Part shown: piece after piece, positions 1 to 8,400 of the stretch | How the letters are laid out: each line of letters starts with the position of its first letter | Numbering within the stretch: position 1 is the first letter of the stretch | Source of the DNA: Verrucomicrobiota bacterium | GTDB taxonomy: Bacteria; Verrucomicrobiota; Verrucomicrobiia; Limisphaerales; PALSA-1396 | Length of the DNA: 41,242 nucleotides | NCBI GenBank assembly: GCA_016200005.1 | Contig: JACQFP010000071.1 | Span: 1-41,242, forward strand | Reading direction: 5' to 3' | Program-made: the position numbers and the translations under genes | The notes under the pieces: generated by a model | What the model was told of the DNA's origin: nothing | The model's database searches: none | Seen by the model: the letters and a program-made list of their open reading frames with translations, nothing else

Positions 1-96
1 CCGGACCGTACCGCTCTCGTGGTCAAAACGGCTCTCAACCACTTCCCAGTTCAAACCCAATCCCAGCAACTCATGAAACAGTTTTTCAGGCGTCAT
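1..96 (-). CDS. ISL3-family transposase, N-terminal fragment (cut by window edge)
   Basis: An open reading frame of 32 codons starts with ATG at 96 and runs to the window edge without a stop. The peptide begins MTPEKLFHELLGLGLNWEVV and then has an acidic FDHESG stretch. The pattern LGL..xWEVV followed by a D-E-G turn is typical of the extreme N-terminus of ISL3 transposases, which precedes their zinc-binding region and DDE catalytic domain; those parts are not visible here. Its position just inside a terminal-repeat-like sequence supports the call. It could also be a decayed copy, since only the N-terminus can be seen. Confidence 0.5.
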   Translation of the reverse strand, partial: MTPEKLFHELLGLGLNWEVVESRFDHESGTVR

Positions 97-140
97 GCCC
101 AAAGACTACCCAGCGGCTCCACCGAAAACAGCGAAGAACC
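1..140 (-). mobile_element. Terminal part of an ISL3-like insertion sequence
   Basis: The first 140 bases look like one end of an insertion sequence that runs off the left edge of the window. Reading the minus strand, the element begins at position 140 with GGTTCTTCGCTG and continues to GGTGGAGCC near 115, which resembles the GGxTCTTCG ends known for ISL3-family elements. The transposase gene starts 44 bases inside that end. The eight bases just outside (141-148, AGCATATT) would be one copy of the 8-bp target duplication usual for this family, but the partner copy is outside the window, so the duplication cannot be tested. The family assignment is an inference from the end sequence plus the transposase N-terminus. 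Confidence 0.5.
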
Positions 141-245
141 AGCATATTTGACCCGCCCGGCTGTCCGCCAACGATTTCCACCAAGAATCAACGGCAGTGA
201 AGTCACGGTTGAGAAATTGTGGTGGCTGAGGAATGTTAAAGCATT

Positions 246-776
246 ATGAAAACAAATTTAATTTTGGTGGCGGGCCTGACAGTTGCAGCGCTGCTGACCG
301 GATGCCAGTCGATTCCGCCCGGCGCGGAACCCGGCCCGCACGGCACGATGGCCTACGTCGTGACTATTGAAGCTTCGGAGCCGGGTGCGCGGATCGAAGC
401 CAACGGTGAGGTAATCGGCAACACGCCAGTTCACCTGAAAATTTTCGGCGACCCGGACGGAACGTTCCACGATTTCGGGTCTTATTTCTATGTCATTCGC
501 GCGTTGCCGCTGACGACCAACCAGTTTGTCCAGACGCGCGTGTTCCGGACGGGGCGGGGATTCACTCCCGAGGACCAGATTCCAAAGAACATTTACTTCG
601 ACATGAATCAAAAGTCGCCGGCGTACCCGCCGCCGGGTGCACCCGGTTACCCATATTACGGACCTCCGTATTACTATTACGGACCTCCATATTATTATTA
701 TGGGCCGCCTTATTACTATGACTATGGCCCGACTTTTCGATTTTATTTCGGTCCGGGGCATCGCCGGCGGTGGTGA
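246..776 (+). CDS. PEGA-like lipoprotein with Tyr/Pro-rich C-terminal repeat
   Basis: A 176-residue protein starting at an ATG with a GAGGAA element 14 bases upstream. The N-terminus is a lipoprotein signal (MKTNLILVAGLTVAALLTGC), so Cys20 is the expected lipidation site and the protein should sit in the cell envelope. Residues about 35-70 (VVTIEASEPGARIEANGEVI followed by GNTPVHLKI) match the pattern of a PEGA-like beta domain, a small surface domain of unknown role. Residues about 128-165 are a low-complexity tail in which YYYYGPP units repeat, reading at DNA level as an imperfect 24-bp period, ending in a basic GHRRRW. No enzyme motif is seen. The next gene follows in the same direction after about 85 bases, and co-transcription is possible. 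Function unknown. Confidence 0.75.
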   Translation: MKTNLILVAGLTVAALLTGCQSIPPGAEPGPHGTMAYVVTIEASEPGARIEANGEVIGNTPVHLKIFGDPDGTFHDFGSYFYVIRALPLTTNQFVQTRVFRTGRGFTPEDQIPKNIYFDMNQKSPAYPPPGAPGYPYYGPPYYYYGPPYYYYGPPYYYDYGPTFRFYFGPGHRRRW

Positions 777-861
777 ATTGTAACGGTGGATGGTTGCAGC
801 AGAAGGTAAAATCCTGTCCGGCGTCTTGCAGTGCGCCGTCAGTTTATCTAAAGTCCAACTC

Positions 862-1845
862 ATGCGCGCATTCTTCAGTCAGCAATCTGTTCGCGGCAGG
901 CCGTGTTGGACGCCGACGCGACTTTTGCTTTCTGTGATGTTGGGCTGCAGTGTGGCGTATCCATCAATCGACGCTTGGTGCGAAGAGGCTGCGCCGTACC
1001 CGCGGATCGGTGAAGAAGCGTTCAAGGCGCGGCTGCCATTCTTTGATTACGACAAGAGCATCCCGCTGGAGGGGCGCGTGGTGCGAGAGTGGAATGAGGA
1101 CGGCTCGTTGCGGCACAAGATCGTCTTTCGTGGCGCGCAAGGTTTTCTCGTGCCCGGTTACGTTGAGGTTCCCAAAGCCGCTAAAAAGCCCTATCCGCTC
1201 GTGTTGTTGTTGCACGGCTGGTCGGGTGGCAAGGAAGATTGGTATAAGGACGACAATTTCATCAACGGCGGCGTGATGCGAAAGGCCTTGCTGGAGGCGG
1301 GGTATGGGATTCTCGCGTTGGACGCGGCGACGCACGGTGAACGCAGCGGCGAGATCGACTATCAACACGTCAATCCCTTTGATGACCCCAAAGCCCCGAA
1401 GCAACGCAACTACTTCACCTTTGCCGAGATCTCGATTCAGACGGTCAAAGACTATCGTCGCGCCCTCGACTTCATGGCCGAGCGGCGTGAAGTGGATATG
1501 AATCGCATCGGCCTGCTCGGTTACAGCATGGGCGGCATGGACTCGTTTTATCTGCTCTCGGTCGAGCCGCGCATCAAAACCGCCGTGGCTTGTGTACCAC
1601 CGCTGCTCAGCATCGGCTACGGACCGGCGTCGCCCATCGATTACAGTTGGGGCATCGGCAAGACGCCGTTCCTGATGTTGATGGGCCGCAAGGATGGGAA
1701 GGACGATTACGTTGGAAAGGTAGAAGCGTCGTACCACAAGTACATCGAAACGGCGAACACGAAGCTGATTTGGTACGATCAAGGGCACAAGCTGACGGCG
1801 ATCTACGTCCCGGACGCGCTGGAGTGGATTAAGAAAAAGCTGTAG
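862..1845 (+). CDS. Secreted alpha/beta hydrolase (dienelactone hydrolase / acetyl-xylan-esterase-like)
   Basis: A serine hydrolase of about 327 residues, expected to be exported. The start at 862 is preferred over the in-frame start at 790 because it places a signal peptide (MRAFFSQQ... RLLLSVMLGCSVAYPSIDAWC) at the N-terminus. The oxyanion segment is LLLHGWSGGKEDW. The nucleophile elbow is GYSMGG with Ser encoded near 1525. The acid is probably the Asp in GRKDGKDDYVG, and the base is His in YDQGHKL near the C-terminus. The strand order fits the dienelactone hydrolase/prolyl oligopeptidase-like superfamily. Substrate is unknown; such enzymes in PVC bacteria often deacylate plant or algal polysaccharide, but nothing here proves that. 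It lies between two other exported proteins on the same strand. Confidence 0.85.
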   Translation: MRAFFSQQSVRGRPCWTPTRLLLSVMLGCSVAYPSIDAWCEEAAPYPRIGEEAFKARLPFFDYDKSIPLEGRVVREWNEDGSLRHKIVFRGAQGFLVPGYVEVPKAAKKPYPLVLLLHGWSGGKEDWYKDDNFINGGVMRKALLEAGYGILALDAATHGERSGEIDYQHVNPFDDPKAPKQRNYFTFAEISIQTVKDYRRALDFMAERREVDMNRIGLLGYSMGGMDSFYLLSVEPRIKTAVACVPPLLSIGYGPASPIDYSWGIGKTPFLMLMGRKDGKDDYVGKVEASYHKYIETANTKLIWYDQGHKLTAIYVPDALEWIKKKL

Positions 1846-1917
1846 CCGGTACGACGATGACGTGGGTGACTCTCGATAAGCCCACCGAGGAAACTCCGCT
1901 ATTCAAGTCTTCCGATG

Positions 1918-1978
1918 CCCCTCACCCTTCCCTCTCCCCCTCGGAGGGGGAGAGGGTGGCCGAAGGCCGGGTGAGGGG
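1918..1978. repeat. REP-like imperfect palindrome
   Basis: A G/C-rich imperfect inverted repeat: CCCCTCACCC at the left end pairs with GGGTGAGGGG at the right end, and an inner CTCTCCCCCTC / GAGGGGGAGAG pair surrounds the centre. It sits between the hydrolase and the beta-propeller gene. The form is that of a dispersed REP-type element that could also act as a transcription barrier or RNA hairpin; no T tract follows it. Only one copy is in the window. Confidence 0.6.
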
Positions 1979-2062
1979 ATTTCAGTCCACAATGGTGGTG
2001 CCATGGGTTTTCAATTGCGATTCGCCTTTCCGGTGATGGAGCCGCTCGTTAGAGTCAGGAGC

Positions 2063-3379
2063 ATGAGAAGCCTCGTTCTGGTATTGGTAGCTTCGTCGCT
2101 CACGGCAACGGCTGGCCAATGGCCGGGCTGGCGCGGACCGGATGGCAACGGGACTTATCAAGGAAAGAAACTGCCGCTCCATTGGAGCACGAATGAAAAC
2201 GTCCGTTGGCGCAGGCCTCTGCCCGAGCGCGGCAACTCCACGCCGATTGTCTGGAACGACCGCGTTTTCATCACGCAGGCAGTTGAGAAGGAGAACCGCC
2301 GCACGGTGATGTGTTTCGACCGTCGCGACGGGAAATTACTCTGGCAGGTCGGTCCGACCCTGCTGGAGAAGGAACCCACGGTTTCGGACAACCCGCCGTG
2401 CACGCCCTCACCCGTCAGCGATGACAAACGTGTCATCGCGTGGTTTGGCTCGGCGGGAGTGTATTGCTACGACTTCGACGGGCGCGAATTGTGGCACCGC
2501 GATCTCGGCCCGCAATCGCATATATGGGGTTACGCATCCTCACCGGCTCTCTACCGCGAACTTTGTTTCCTGAACTTCGGCCCCGGCGAGCGGAGTTTCG
2601 TCATTGCCTTGAACAAGCGGACGGGCAAGACCGTCTGGCAGCGTGACCCGCCGGCGATCAGCGCCGACGCGAAATCGGAGGACTATGGGGGTGAGGCTTC
2701 GTATAAAGACAAACCCGGTGCGATGAAGATTTCGGAAGTGGCCGGCTCTTGGGCCACGCCTTTGGTCGTGCGAGCCGGCAACCACGATGAATTGGTGGTG
2801 GCGTTTGCGCTGCGGTTGATGGCGCTCGCACCGAAGACCGGCGAGCTACTCTGGACATGCGACGGACCGAACATCGGCATCTACAGTTCGCCGTTTTCCG
2901 GTGAAGGAATCGTGGGATTGAACGGTTGCGGATTGCGGAACACGGTCATCGCCGTGCGACCCGGTGGTCGTGGCAACGTGACCGCAACGCGCCGGCTTTG
3001 GATTCAGTATCCCGGTAACAGCAAGGGCTCCATTGGCGCGGGTTTGATTTCCCAGGGCCACATTTATCAAGTGAACTGGATGGGCTTTGCCGAATGCCGT
3101 GAGCTCAAGACCGGTGAGATCGTTTGGGAAGAACGGCTCACGGGCACGGGCGCACGGAACGCATCGTGGTCGTCGCCCGTGCTGGCAGACGGTTGGTTTT
3201 ATGCGGCGAACCTGAACGCCGACGTGTTTGTGCTGCGCGCCAGTCCGAAGTTTGAGTGTGTGGCCACGAACTCGATCGGCAGTGAGCCAATGAATGCGTC
3301 ACTGGCGGTTTCGGATGGGGAAATCTTCATTCGCACGGACAAACACCTTTGGTGCATTGGCGCGACGAAGAAGCGATAA
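2063..3379 (+). CDS. Secreted PQQ-like beta-propeller repeat protein
   Basis: A protein of about 438 residues. The start at 2063 is chosen because it yields a signal peptide (MRSLVLVLVASSLTATAGQW); in-frame starts at 2003 and 2036 would put extra residues before it. Just after the signal comes WPGWRGPDGNGTY, the common opening of planctomycete and verrucomicrobial PQQ-binding-like (BamB-like) propellers. Blade signatures recur: GKLLWQVG, GRELWHRDLG, GKTVWQRDP, GELLWTCDG and GEIVWEERL. These folds are usually structural or ligand-binding rather than PQQ enzymes in this group, and no alcohol dehydrogenase catalytic Asp or cytochrome motif is apparent. It is probably periplasmic. The G/C-rich hairpin at 3437-3463 follows the stop. 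Confidence 0.85.
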   Translation: MRSLVLVLVASSLTATAGQWPGWRGPDGNGTYQGKKLPLHWSTNENVRWRRPLPERGNSTPIVWNDRVFITQAVEKENRRTVMCFDRRDGKLLWQVGPTLLEKEPTVSDNPPCTPSPVSDDKRVIAWFGSAGVYCYDFDGRELWHRDLGPQSHIWGYASSPALYRELCFLNFGPGERSFVIALNKRTGKTVWQRDPPAISADAKSEDYGGEASYKDKPGAMKISEVAGSWATPLVVRAGNHDELVVAFALRLMALAPKTGELLWTCDGPNIGIYSSPFSGEGIVGLNGCGLRNTVIAVRPGGRGNVTATRRLWIQYPGNSKGSIGAGLISQGHIYQVNWMGFAECRELKTGEIVWEERLTGTGARNASWSSPVLADGWFYAANLNADVFVLRASPKFECVATNSIGSEPMNASLAVSDGEIFIRTDKHLWCIGATKKR

Positions 3380-3424
3380 AGCAATTCGCGACGATCAAGG
3401 GGGTTTGGAGGCGATCAACTCAGC

Positions 3425-3552
3425 GAGAAAAAAGAGAAAGGCCGGACAACAGATCCGGCCTTTTCACACACGCACACTTGAGAACAAAGTGCGCTAACAC
3501 GTGATTACAGTAGCCGAAGCCATGTCCCCTGCTAGTCACCAGTACTGGTTAC
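3425..3552 (-). ncRNA. Candidate small RNA, copy 1
   Basis: This gene-free stretch shares blocks, in the same order, with 28141-28370. Reading the minus strand: ACTGGTGACTAGC (3531-3543) then GGGG, GGCTTCG, then CTTTGTTCTC (3480-3489), then a G/C hairpin AAAGGCCGGA/TCCGGCCTTT ending in a pyrimidine run CTCTTTTTTCTC. The first block also forms a hairpin with sequence just upstream on the minus strand (GTAACCAG/CTGGTGAC, one mismatch). No open reading frame is conserved between the two copies. The shared blocks and a minus-strand intrinsic terminator suggest a short transcribed RNA. The family is not one I recognise, and the 5-prime end is a guess. Confidence 0.35.
3437..3463 (-). terminator. 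Intrinsic terminator hairpin, possibly bidirectional
   Basis: A perfect 10-bp stem, AAAGGCCGGA (3437-3446) with TCCGGCCTTT (3454-3463), has a 7-base loop. On the minus strand it is followed by CTCTTTTTTCTC, a reasonable U-rich tail. On the plus strand it is followed by only TCACAC after TTTT, so it may also stop transcription coming from the beta-propeller gene at 3379. Confidence 0.6.
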
Positions 3553-3665
3553 ACGCCGGTGAGGTAATGCTCTATCGCTTTGGAGCTAAAGTTTAGCCGC
3601 GTGGCGAATCGTCAATAAAGACGGGGCATTTCCGATGGATATTGAACAAAACAAGGCAGACGACT

Positions 3666-4655
3666 TTAATGAGGCGGAGTAAGTCGTTCATCGCTTGTGG
3701 CTTGCCTCACGCTGCTTATATCAACAATATCACCAGCGCGCATTTCTCCACCGATCAGGCTGGAATCCCATTTAGTTGCCTGCACATAGATTCTTATTGG
3801 TTCTATGGAGGTAACCCCGGTTGTGTCCATAACTCTCAATCTAAAATTCGTGCCACGCCCGTGCTCTCCTACATCGAGAAATATCCAGCCCTGAACCGTT
3901 GCGCCGGCAGCAATATTCTGTTCTCTGAGAACAGAATTAAAAGTGGTGCATGTTATTTTTCGAGCCGCCTTCAGATCTCCCTTGGTGACAACAAAGATTG
4001 TTCCATAACCTATATCAAAATCAGGGATAACTGTCCAACTTTTATCTGGATTTTGAACCTCAACTGCATAGTTGGCTATCTTGGTCGCGATAGGTTTCAG
4101 ATTTGTAAATTGAACATGCAACGTAAGAAAGACTGGATACCTTATCAAACCATCTCGGAAAATGCGAACAAACCAGATCAATGGATCGGTGTTGCTATCA
4201 AGCTGAATAAACTGCACGTCGGCGAATACCGAAAATGCCTTCGTTTCGGCAGGCGTGTTGGTCACCGCACTCGCCTTGGTCTCATTTAATCTACCCTGAA
4301 CAAATCTATGAGTTCCAGACATTACCAACCAGCAAATCAAAGTGCAGAAAACGACAGCCGGAAAATAGAGAATCCGGGGATTTGCTCCAAAGTAGTTAAG
4401 GAGGCCACCGAGAGAGAATACGAAAAGTCCGATCAGCGAACTGGTCGTTTTATGATCTTTAACCCATTTAACTACGCCCTCTTTTGCTTTGGGTTGGCTT
4501 GGAGTTTGGTTCTGCACTTTATTAACAATGGTGGTGGGCGGTGATTCTATGGATTTTGGGATACTTTCAGCAACCGGCAAAGGCTTGGTGGGTTTACAGG
4601 CTTGTGCCGCTTCCCGCTGCCGCTTGCGGCGCTCTTTTCTAGTTTCGGAAGCCAT
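3666..4655 (-). CDS. Membrane-anchored protein of unknown function
   Basis: A 329-residue protein that I do not recognise. The N-terminus is very basic (MASETRKERRKRQREAAQAC) and followed by a Pro/Lys-rich linker. Two hydrophobic segments follow at about residues 72-88 (SSLIGLFVFSLGGLLNY) and 93-112 (ILYFPAVVFCTLICWLVMSG), predicting a hairpin in the membrane with both ends on the cytoplasmic side. Residues about 130-310 look like a beta-rich soluble domain (for example GATVQGWIFLDVGEHGRG and TTGVTSIEPIRIYV). The base composition is visibly more AT-rich than the neighbouring genes, consistent with later acquisition. The start is ATG at 4655 with a promoter-like sequence immediately upstream and no Shine-Dalgarno element. 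Confidence 0.7.
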   Translation of the reverse strand: MASETRKERRKRQREAAQACKPTKPLPVAESIPKSIESPPTTIVNKVQNQTPSQPKAKEGVVKWVKDHKTTSSLIGLFVFSLGGLLNYFGANPRILYFPAVVFCTLICWLVMSGTHRFVQGRLNETKASAVTNTPAETKAFSVFADVQFIQLDSNTDPLIWFVRIFRDGLIRYPVFLTLHVQFTNLKPIATKIANYAVEVQNPDKSWTVIPDFDIGYGTIFVVTKGDLKAARKITCTTFNSVLREQNIAAGATVQGWIFLDVGEHGRGTNFRLRVMDTTGVTSIEPIRIYVQATKWDSSLIGGEMRAGDIVDISSVRQATSDERLTPPH

Positions 4656-4669
4656 TGGATGCTCACAGG

Positions 4670-4698
4670 ATTAGTCTGTAAACAGACCAATCGGTCAA
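4670..4698 (-). promoter_or_regulatory. Sigma70-like promoter of the membrane protein gene
   Basis: On the minus strand TTGACC (4698-4693) is separated by exactly 17 bases from ACTAAT (4675-4670). This matches five of six and four of six consensus positions. Transcription would begin about 7 bases further on, leaving only about 8 bases before the ATG at 4655, so the message would be nearly leaderless. Prediction from pattern only. Confidence 0.4.
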
Positions 4699-4760
4699 TG
4701 GCATTCTAAGCGGATAAAAACCACAAGAAGATTTGCTGTTGACTCCACACTAATGTTTCA

Positions 4761-5456
4761 TCACGAGCCGTCAGGCTCTGTGGTTATGAGTAAGTTTTGC
4801 AGTTCGTAACCGAGTAAATCGCCAATCCGTTCGATGCTGACATCGGCCGGCGGGTAGCTGGACAGAATCTTCGGATCGTGGGCGTAATGTCCTTGCCGGG
4901 GGAAAACAGTTGTCACTCGTGAATCCCAACTCTTTTTGACCGCGGCCAGAATGCGCAGTTTGTCATCCACCAACACGTAATGTTTGGCGGGATAACGTCG
5001 CTCAACTTCAGCCAGTTCGTGTTCTTTGTGAACGTAAATGAGAACGTTGCCGCCGACCGCTTCGAATAGACCGGAGCGATCCACTTTGCGCGGCTGAAAA
5101 ACCACGTCGCCATCCGACAGGATGACGGCCGGTCCCCATTGCTTGACGTGCTCCACAACATCAAGCGAGTTCGGAAAGAGCCGGTTCGCGAAGGGATAGT
5201 CCACCAGGAAGCGGGACACCTCGAAGAGACGCGGGTCGTGCGGCTGCTCGCTCCGGTAGCGTTGCAGCGCGCCAAGGTAATCGGCGTAACCAAGCTCAGT
5301 CCGCAACTGCTCGAAGATGGCCCAGTAGCGTTGCGCCCGCTCCGGTCCGACCCTGCTGTCAAGGTGGCGTTTGAGGTCGGCGGTCACGCGGTCGTTGTCG
5401 AGCAGGGTATTGTCCACGTCGAACAGAAAGACGATTGGATGAATTGTTTCGCTCAT
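4761..5456 (-). CDS. HAD-superfamily hydrolase, translationally coupled to the polymerase fusion gene
   Basis: A 231-residue haloacid dehalogenase-type phosphatase or phosphohydrolase. Motif I is FLFDVDNTLLD, with nucleophile Asp13 and general acid Asp15. Motif II is VILSDGD, and the acidic motif IV is YVLVDDK. An all-helical cap lies between motifs I and II (about residues 22-105). The substrate cannot be told from sequence. Its ATG overlaps the TGA of the giant polymerase gene (ATGA arrangement, 5453-5456), so it should be translated with that gene and induced with the SOS operon. A role in nucleotide pool control or damaged-nucleotide removal would suit the context but is inference. Confidence 0.8.
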   Translation of the reverse strand: MSETIHPIVFLFDVDNTLLDNDRVTADLKRHLDSRVGPERAQRYWAIFEQLRTELGYADYLGALQRYRSEQPHDPRLFEVSRFLVDYPFANRLFPNSLDVVEHVKQWGPAVILSDGDVVFQPRKVDRSGLFEAVGGNVLIYVHKEHELAEVERRYPAKHYVLVDDKLRILAAVKKSWDSRVTTVFPRQGHYAHDPKILSSYPPADVSIERIGDLLGYELQNLLITTEPDGS

Positions 5457-8400
5457 GATGATTGCATTGTCGTGCGAGGTTTCCCGGCGCGCAACACCCG
5501 CAAGGAGAACCCTCGACCGTTCTCGAACGGTTCGACGGTGGCGGTAATTTCGAGCACTGGATAACGCACGGTCGCCAACCCATAACTCTTGTACGTCGCC
5601 GCGAACAGTTCAGTTTCCACCATGCCCGTCCAATCCGCCAGCGTCAGAAATTTCATCGGCTCGCCGGTGATTTGATGATGGACGCGCTGTTCAATCACCA
5701 ATCCGCAAGTGACGACTTCTTCGCCGACGTGTTCACCCAGTCGCGCCACCGGGCAATACGTTTCCCACGCGACGTTGTTGTAAAGTTCAAGCGGATGTCC
5801 GCTCGCGGTGAAGCCGAGCAATTCCGTTTCCCATTCCAGACGCTCGCGCCGCGTCGGCTCGCGGAGCAGGGAGGGATTTTGGACGAGGAAATCAGAAACC
5901 GCGTCTGCGCCGGCATCAAAATCAAATTCCAGGTTCCGACCTTTGATTTCGGATTTCGGATTTCGGATTTCGGATTTCACGAGACGCTGCGCGTCCCAAA
6001 ATTGCGCCGTGCGCGCCTGCCCGAACTCGTCGAAAGCACCCACCCGGATCATGGACTCGATTTCCTCCGGCGACGGCAACACACGGCAATAAAAATCGCG
6101 GAGCGAATCGAACGGGCCGCGTTCGCGTTCGCGAAGAATCGCGTCCTTGGTTTTTTCAGCAAGACCTTTGACGCGAAGCAGCGGCACGCGGATGGTGTTG
6201 CCGTGCGGCGCAAAGGCCGGTCCAGGTTCGTTCGCCGATGGCGGCAACAGCTTCAATCCGAGCCGATGACATTCGAGGACATAGACGAGCGGATTGTAGA
6301 AGCCCTTGCCGTTGGTCAGCACGGCGGCCATGAATTCAGCAGGGAAGTAGCGCTTGAGCCACGCCGATTGGTACGCCTCGACGCCATACGCGGTGCTGTG
6401 CGCTTTGCAGAAGGCGTAACCCGCGAAGCCGGTCACGAGTCCCCACACTTCGACGGTCTTCTCCGGCGAGTGACCGCGCGCCAAAGCAGATGCAAAAAAC
6501 TCGCCGCGAATTTCCTCGATGACGGCGCGCTTTTGTTTGTTGAGCGCACGGCGGAGCACGTCGGCGCGGCCCGGTGGCAAGCCGGCGAATGCTTCGCAGA
6601 GTTGCAGGATATGTTCCTCGTAAACCACCAGTCCGTAGGTGCTCCGCAAGCACGCTTCCAACGACGGATGCGGATAGGTCACCGGTTCAAGACCCTGATA
6701 GCGCCGCGTGAACGACAACTTCTTGCCTTCGTTGGCTGCGCCGGGCCGGATGACGCTGACGATGGCAATGAGGCCGTCAATCTCGCGCACGTTGCACATC
6801 CGGCAGAGGCTCGTCATCGCGGGCGATTCGATGTGATGCACCGCGCGCGCGCTGCCTTCGGCAATCATTTCCCAAACATTCGGGTCGCACCACGGTTCTT
6901 CCGTGGCCGCCGACGTGAGGAGGCGGTCGGGTGGAGGCGAGGCGGGTGGGCCGGTGGGAAAGTGAGCAGAGGAGAAAAGGAGAAAAGGAGAAAAGGAGCT
7001 TTTCTCACTTTCCCACCTTCCCACTCTCCCACCTGCCAGATCCGTTCTGGTTGCGACGCACCGATCCAAATCCACTTCGATGCCGCGCTTGCCGAGCGTC
7101 GCCTTCACGTCGCGCATGGCTGCGAGACCGCCTTGCGCGAGGATGTCCATCTTCACGAGTCCGATGGTCTCCACCGCGTCCATGTCGAACTGCGTCGTGG
7201 CGTAGCCTTTGTTGGCGATGAAGGTCGGTGTCAACTCGTGCATCGGCTGGCGCGAAAGCACGAGGCCGCAGGGGTGCATCTTTGGATAGCGCGGCACGCC
7301 GTCGAGGAACTCCGCCATTTCCAACGCCGTCCGGTACGGTTCTTCGTCAAAGGGCAGGTCGCGGTTTTCAGGACTCGCGCGCAGCATCTCAACCAAACCA
7401 GCGCCGCCACTGGGCGTCGGTTCGTCCGGCACCCAACCGCCGCCAAAGCTCCACGGGAAGTGATCGGTGAACTTCCTCACTTCGCGCTCTGCCACGCCGA
7501 GAACTTTGGCAACTTCCGCGAACGCGCTCCGCGCTTGGAAAGTTGAGAACCCACCCACGACGGCGCAATGCTCGCGGCCGTATTTCTCGAAGATGAGCTT
7601 CACCACGTCATCTTTGAAGTCGTGCGCGAAGTCGATGTCGATGTCCGGCAGTTTGTTCAGCGCCATGCGTTCCTTGTTGAGGAAGCGGCGGAAATAAAGG
7701 TCGAAGCGAATCGGGCAGACGCTGCTGATGCCAAGACAATGGCAGACAAGACTGTCCGCCGCGCTGCCGCGCGTGATCCACTCAATGCCGCGCCGCCGGC
7801 ATTCCTGAAGAAAATCCCAGGTGATGAGGAAATATTCCTCGTAGCCGACCTCGTTGATCATGCCGAGTTCCGTTTCGATTTGTGATTGGCGATTTGCGAT
7901 CTGCGATTTGGGGTAACGACGACGGAGTCCTTCAAGGACAAGCCGCCGCAGAAACTCGCTCGGCGGTGAACCATCCGGTGGCGTGAACGCCGGGAACTGC
8001 GGCTTGCCGAAGGGCAGATCGAAATTGCAGCGCTCGGCAATCTCGCATGTGTGGCGAAGCCAGTCGGGATGTTGCTGGCAGGCAGCCGCCATTTCGGCAG
8101 GCGTGCGGAAATGAAATCGCCCGCTGCGCAACTTGTCCGGGTGCTCCTGCTGCAAAAGCGTCAGCGTGCGGATGCTTTGCACGATGTCGTATTTCTGCCG
8201 GTCCTCCGGTGTCGCGTAGCGGATTGGCGGACAGGCGGCGATGGGAAAGCCCTTCATCCCGTCCCTCTCCATGAAGCTCAATGAACATCGAACATTCAAC
8301 ATCCAACGCCCAACATCCAAGGATGGCCGAAATGCGGAGCATTGGATGTTCGGCATTGAATGTTGGGTGTTGAATGTTTGATCAGATCGTCTCGCAGCCA

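Noticed and set aside
600-776. Short tandem repeats that might suggest a CRISPR array
   Set aside because: The repeats encode YYYYGPP in a lipoprotein and have no unique spacers.
258-863. A 201-codon minus-strand frame with Ile/Arg/Val repeats
   Set aside because: It is the complement of the Tyr/Pro-rich lipoprotein gene, with no independent support.
3642-4289. A 215-codon plus-strand frame
   Set aside because: It is antisense to the membrane protein at 3666-4655, which has a better start, a promoter-like sequence and a coherent membrane topology.
6953-7017. Inserts in the polymerase gene considered as an intein or intron
   Set aside because: They are short, repeat-like, lack splice motifs and are simply translated in frame.
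5462-7546. A 694-codon plus-strand open frame, and similar long ones at 8705-9436 and 9701-10849
   Set aside because: They lie antisense to the polymerase fusion and lexA, lack any domain pattern and are products of the high G/C codon bias.
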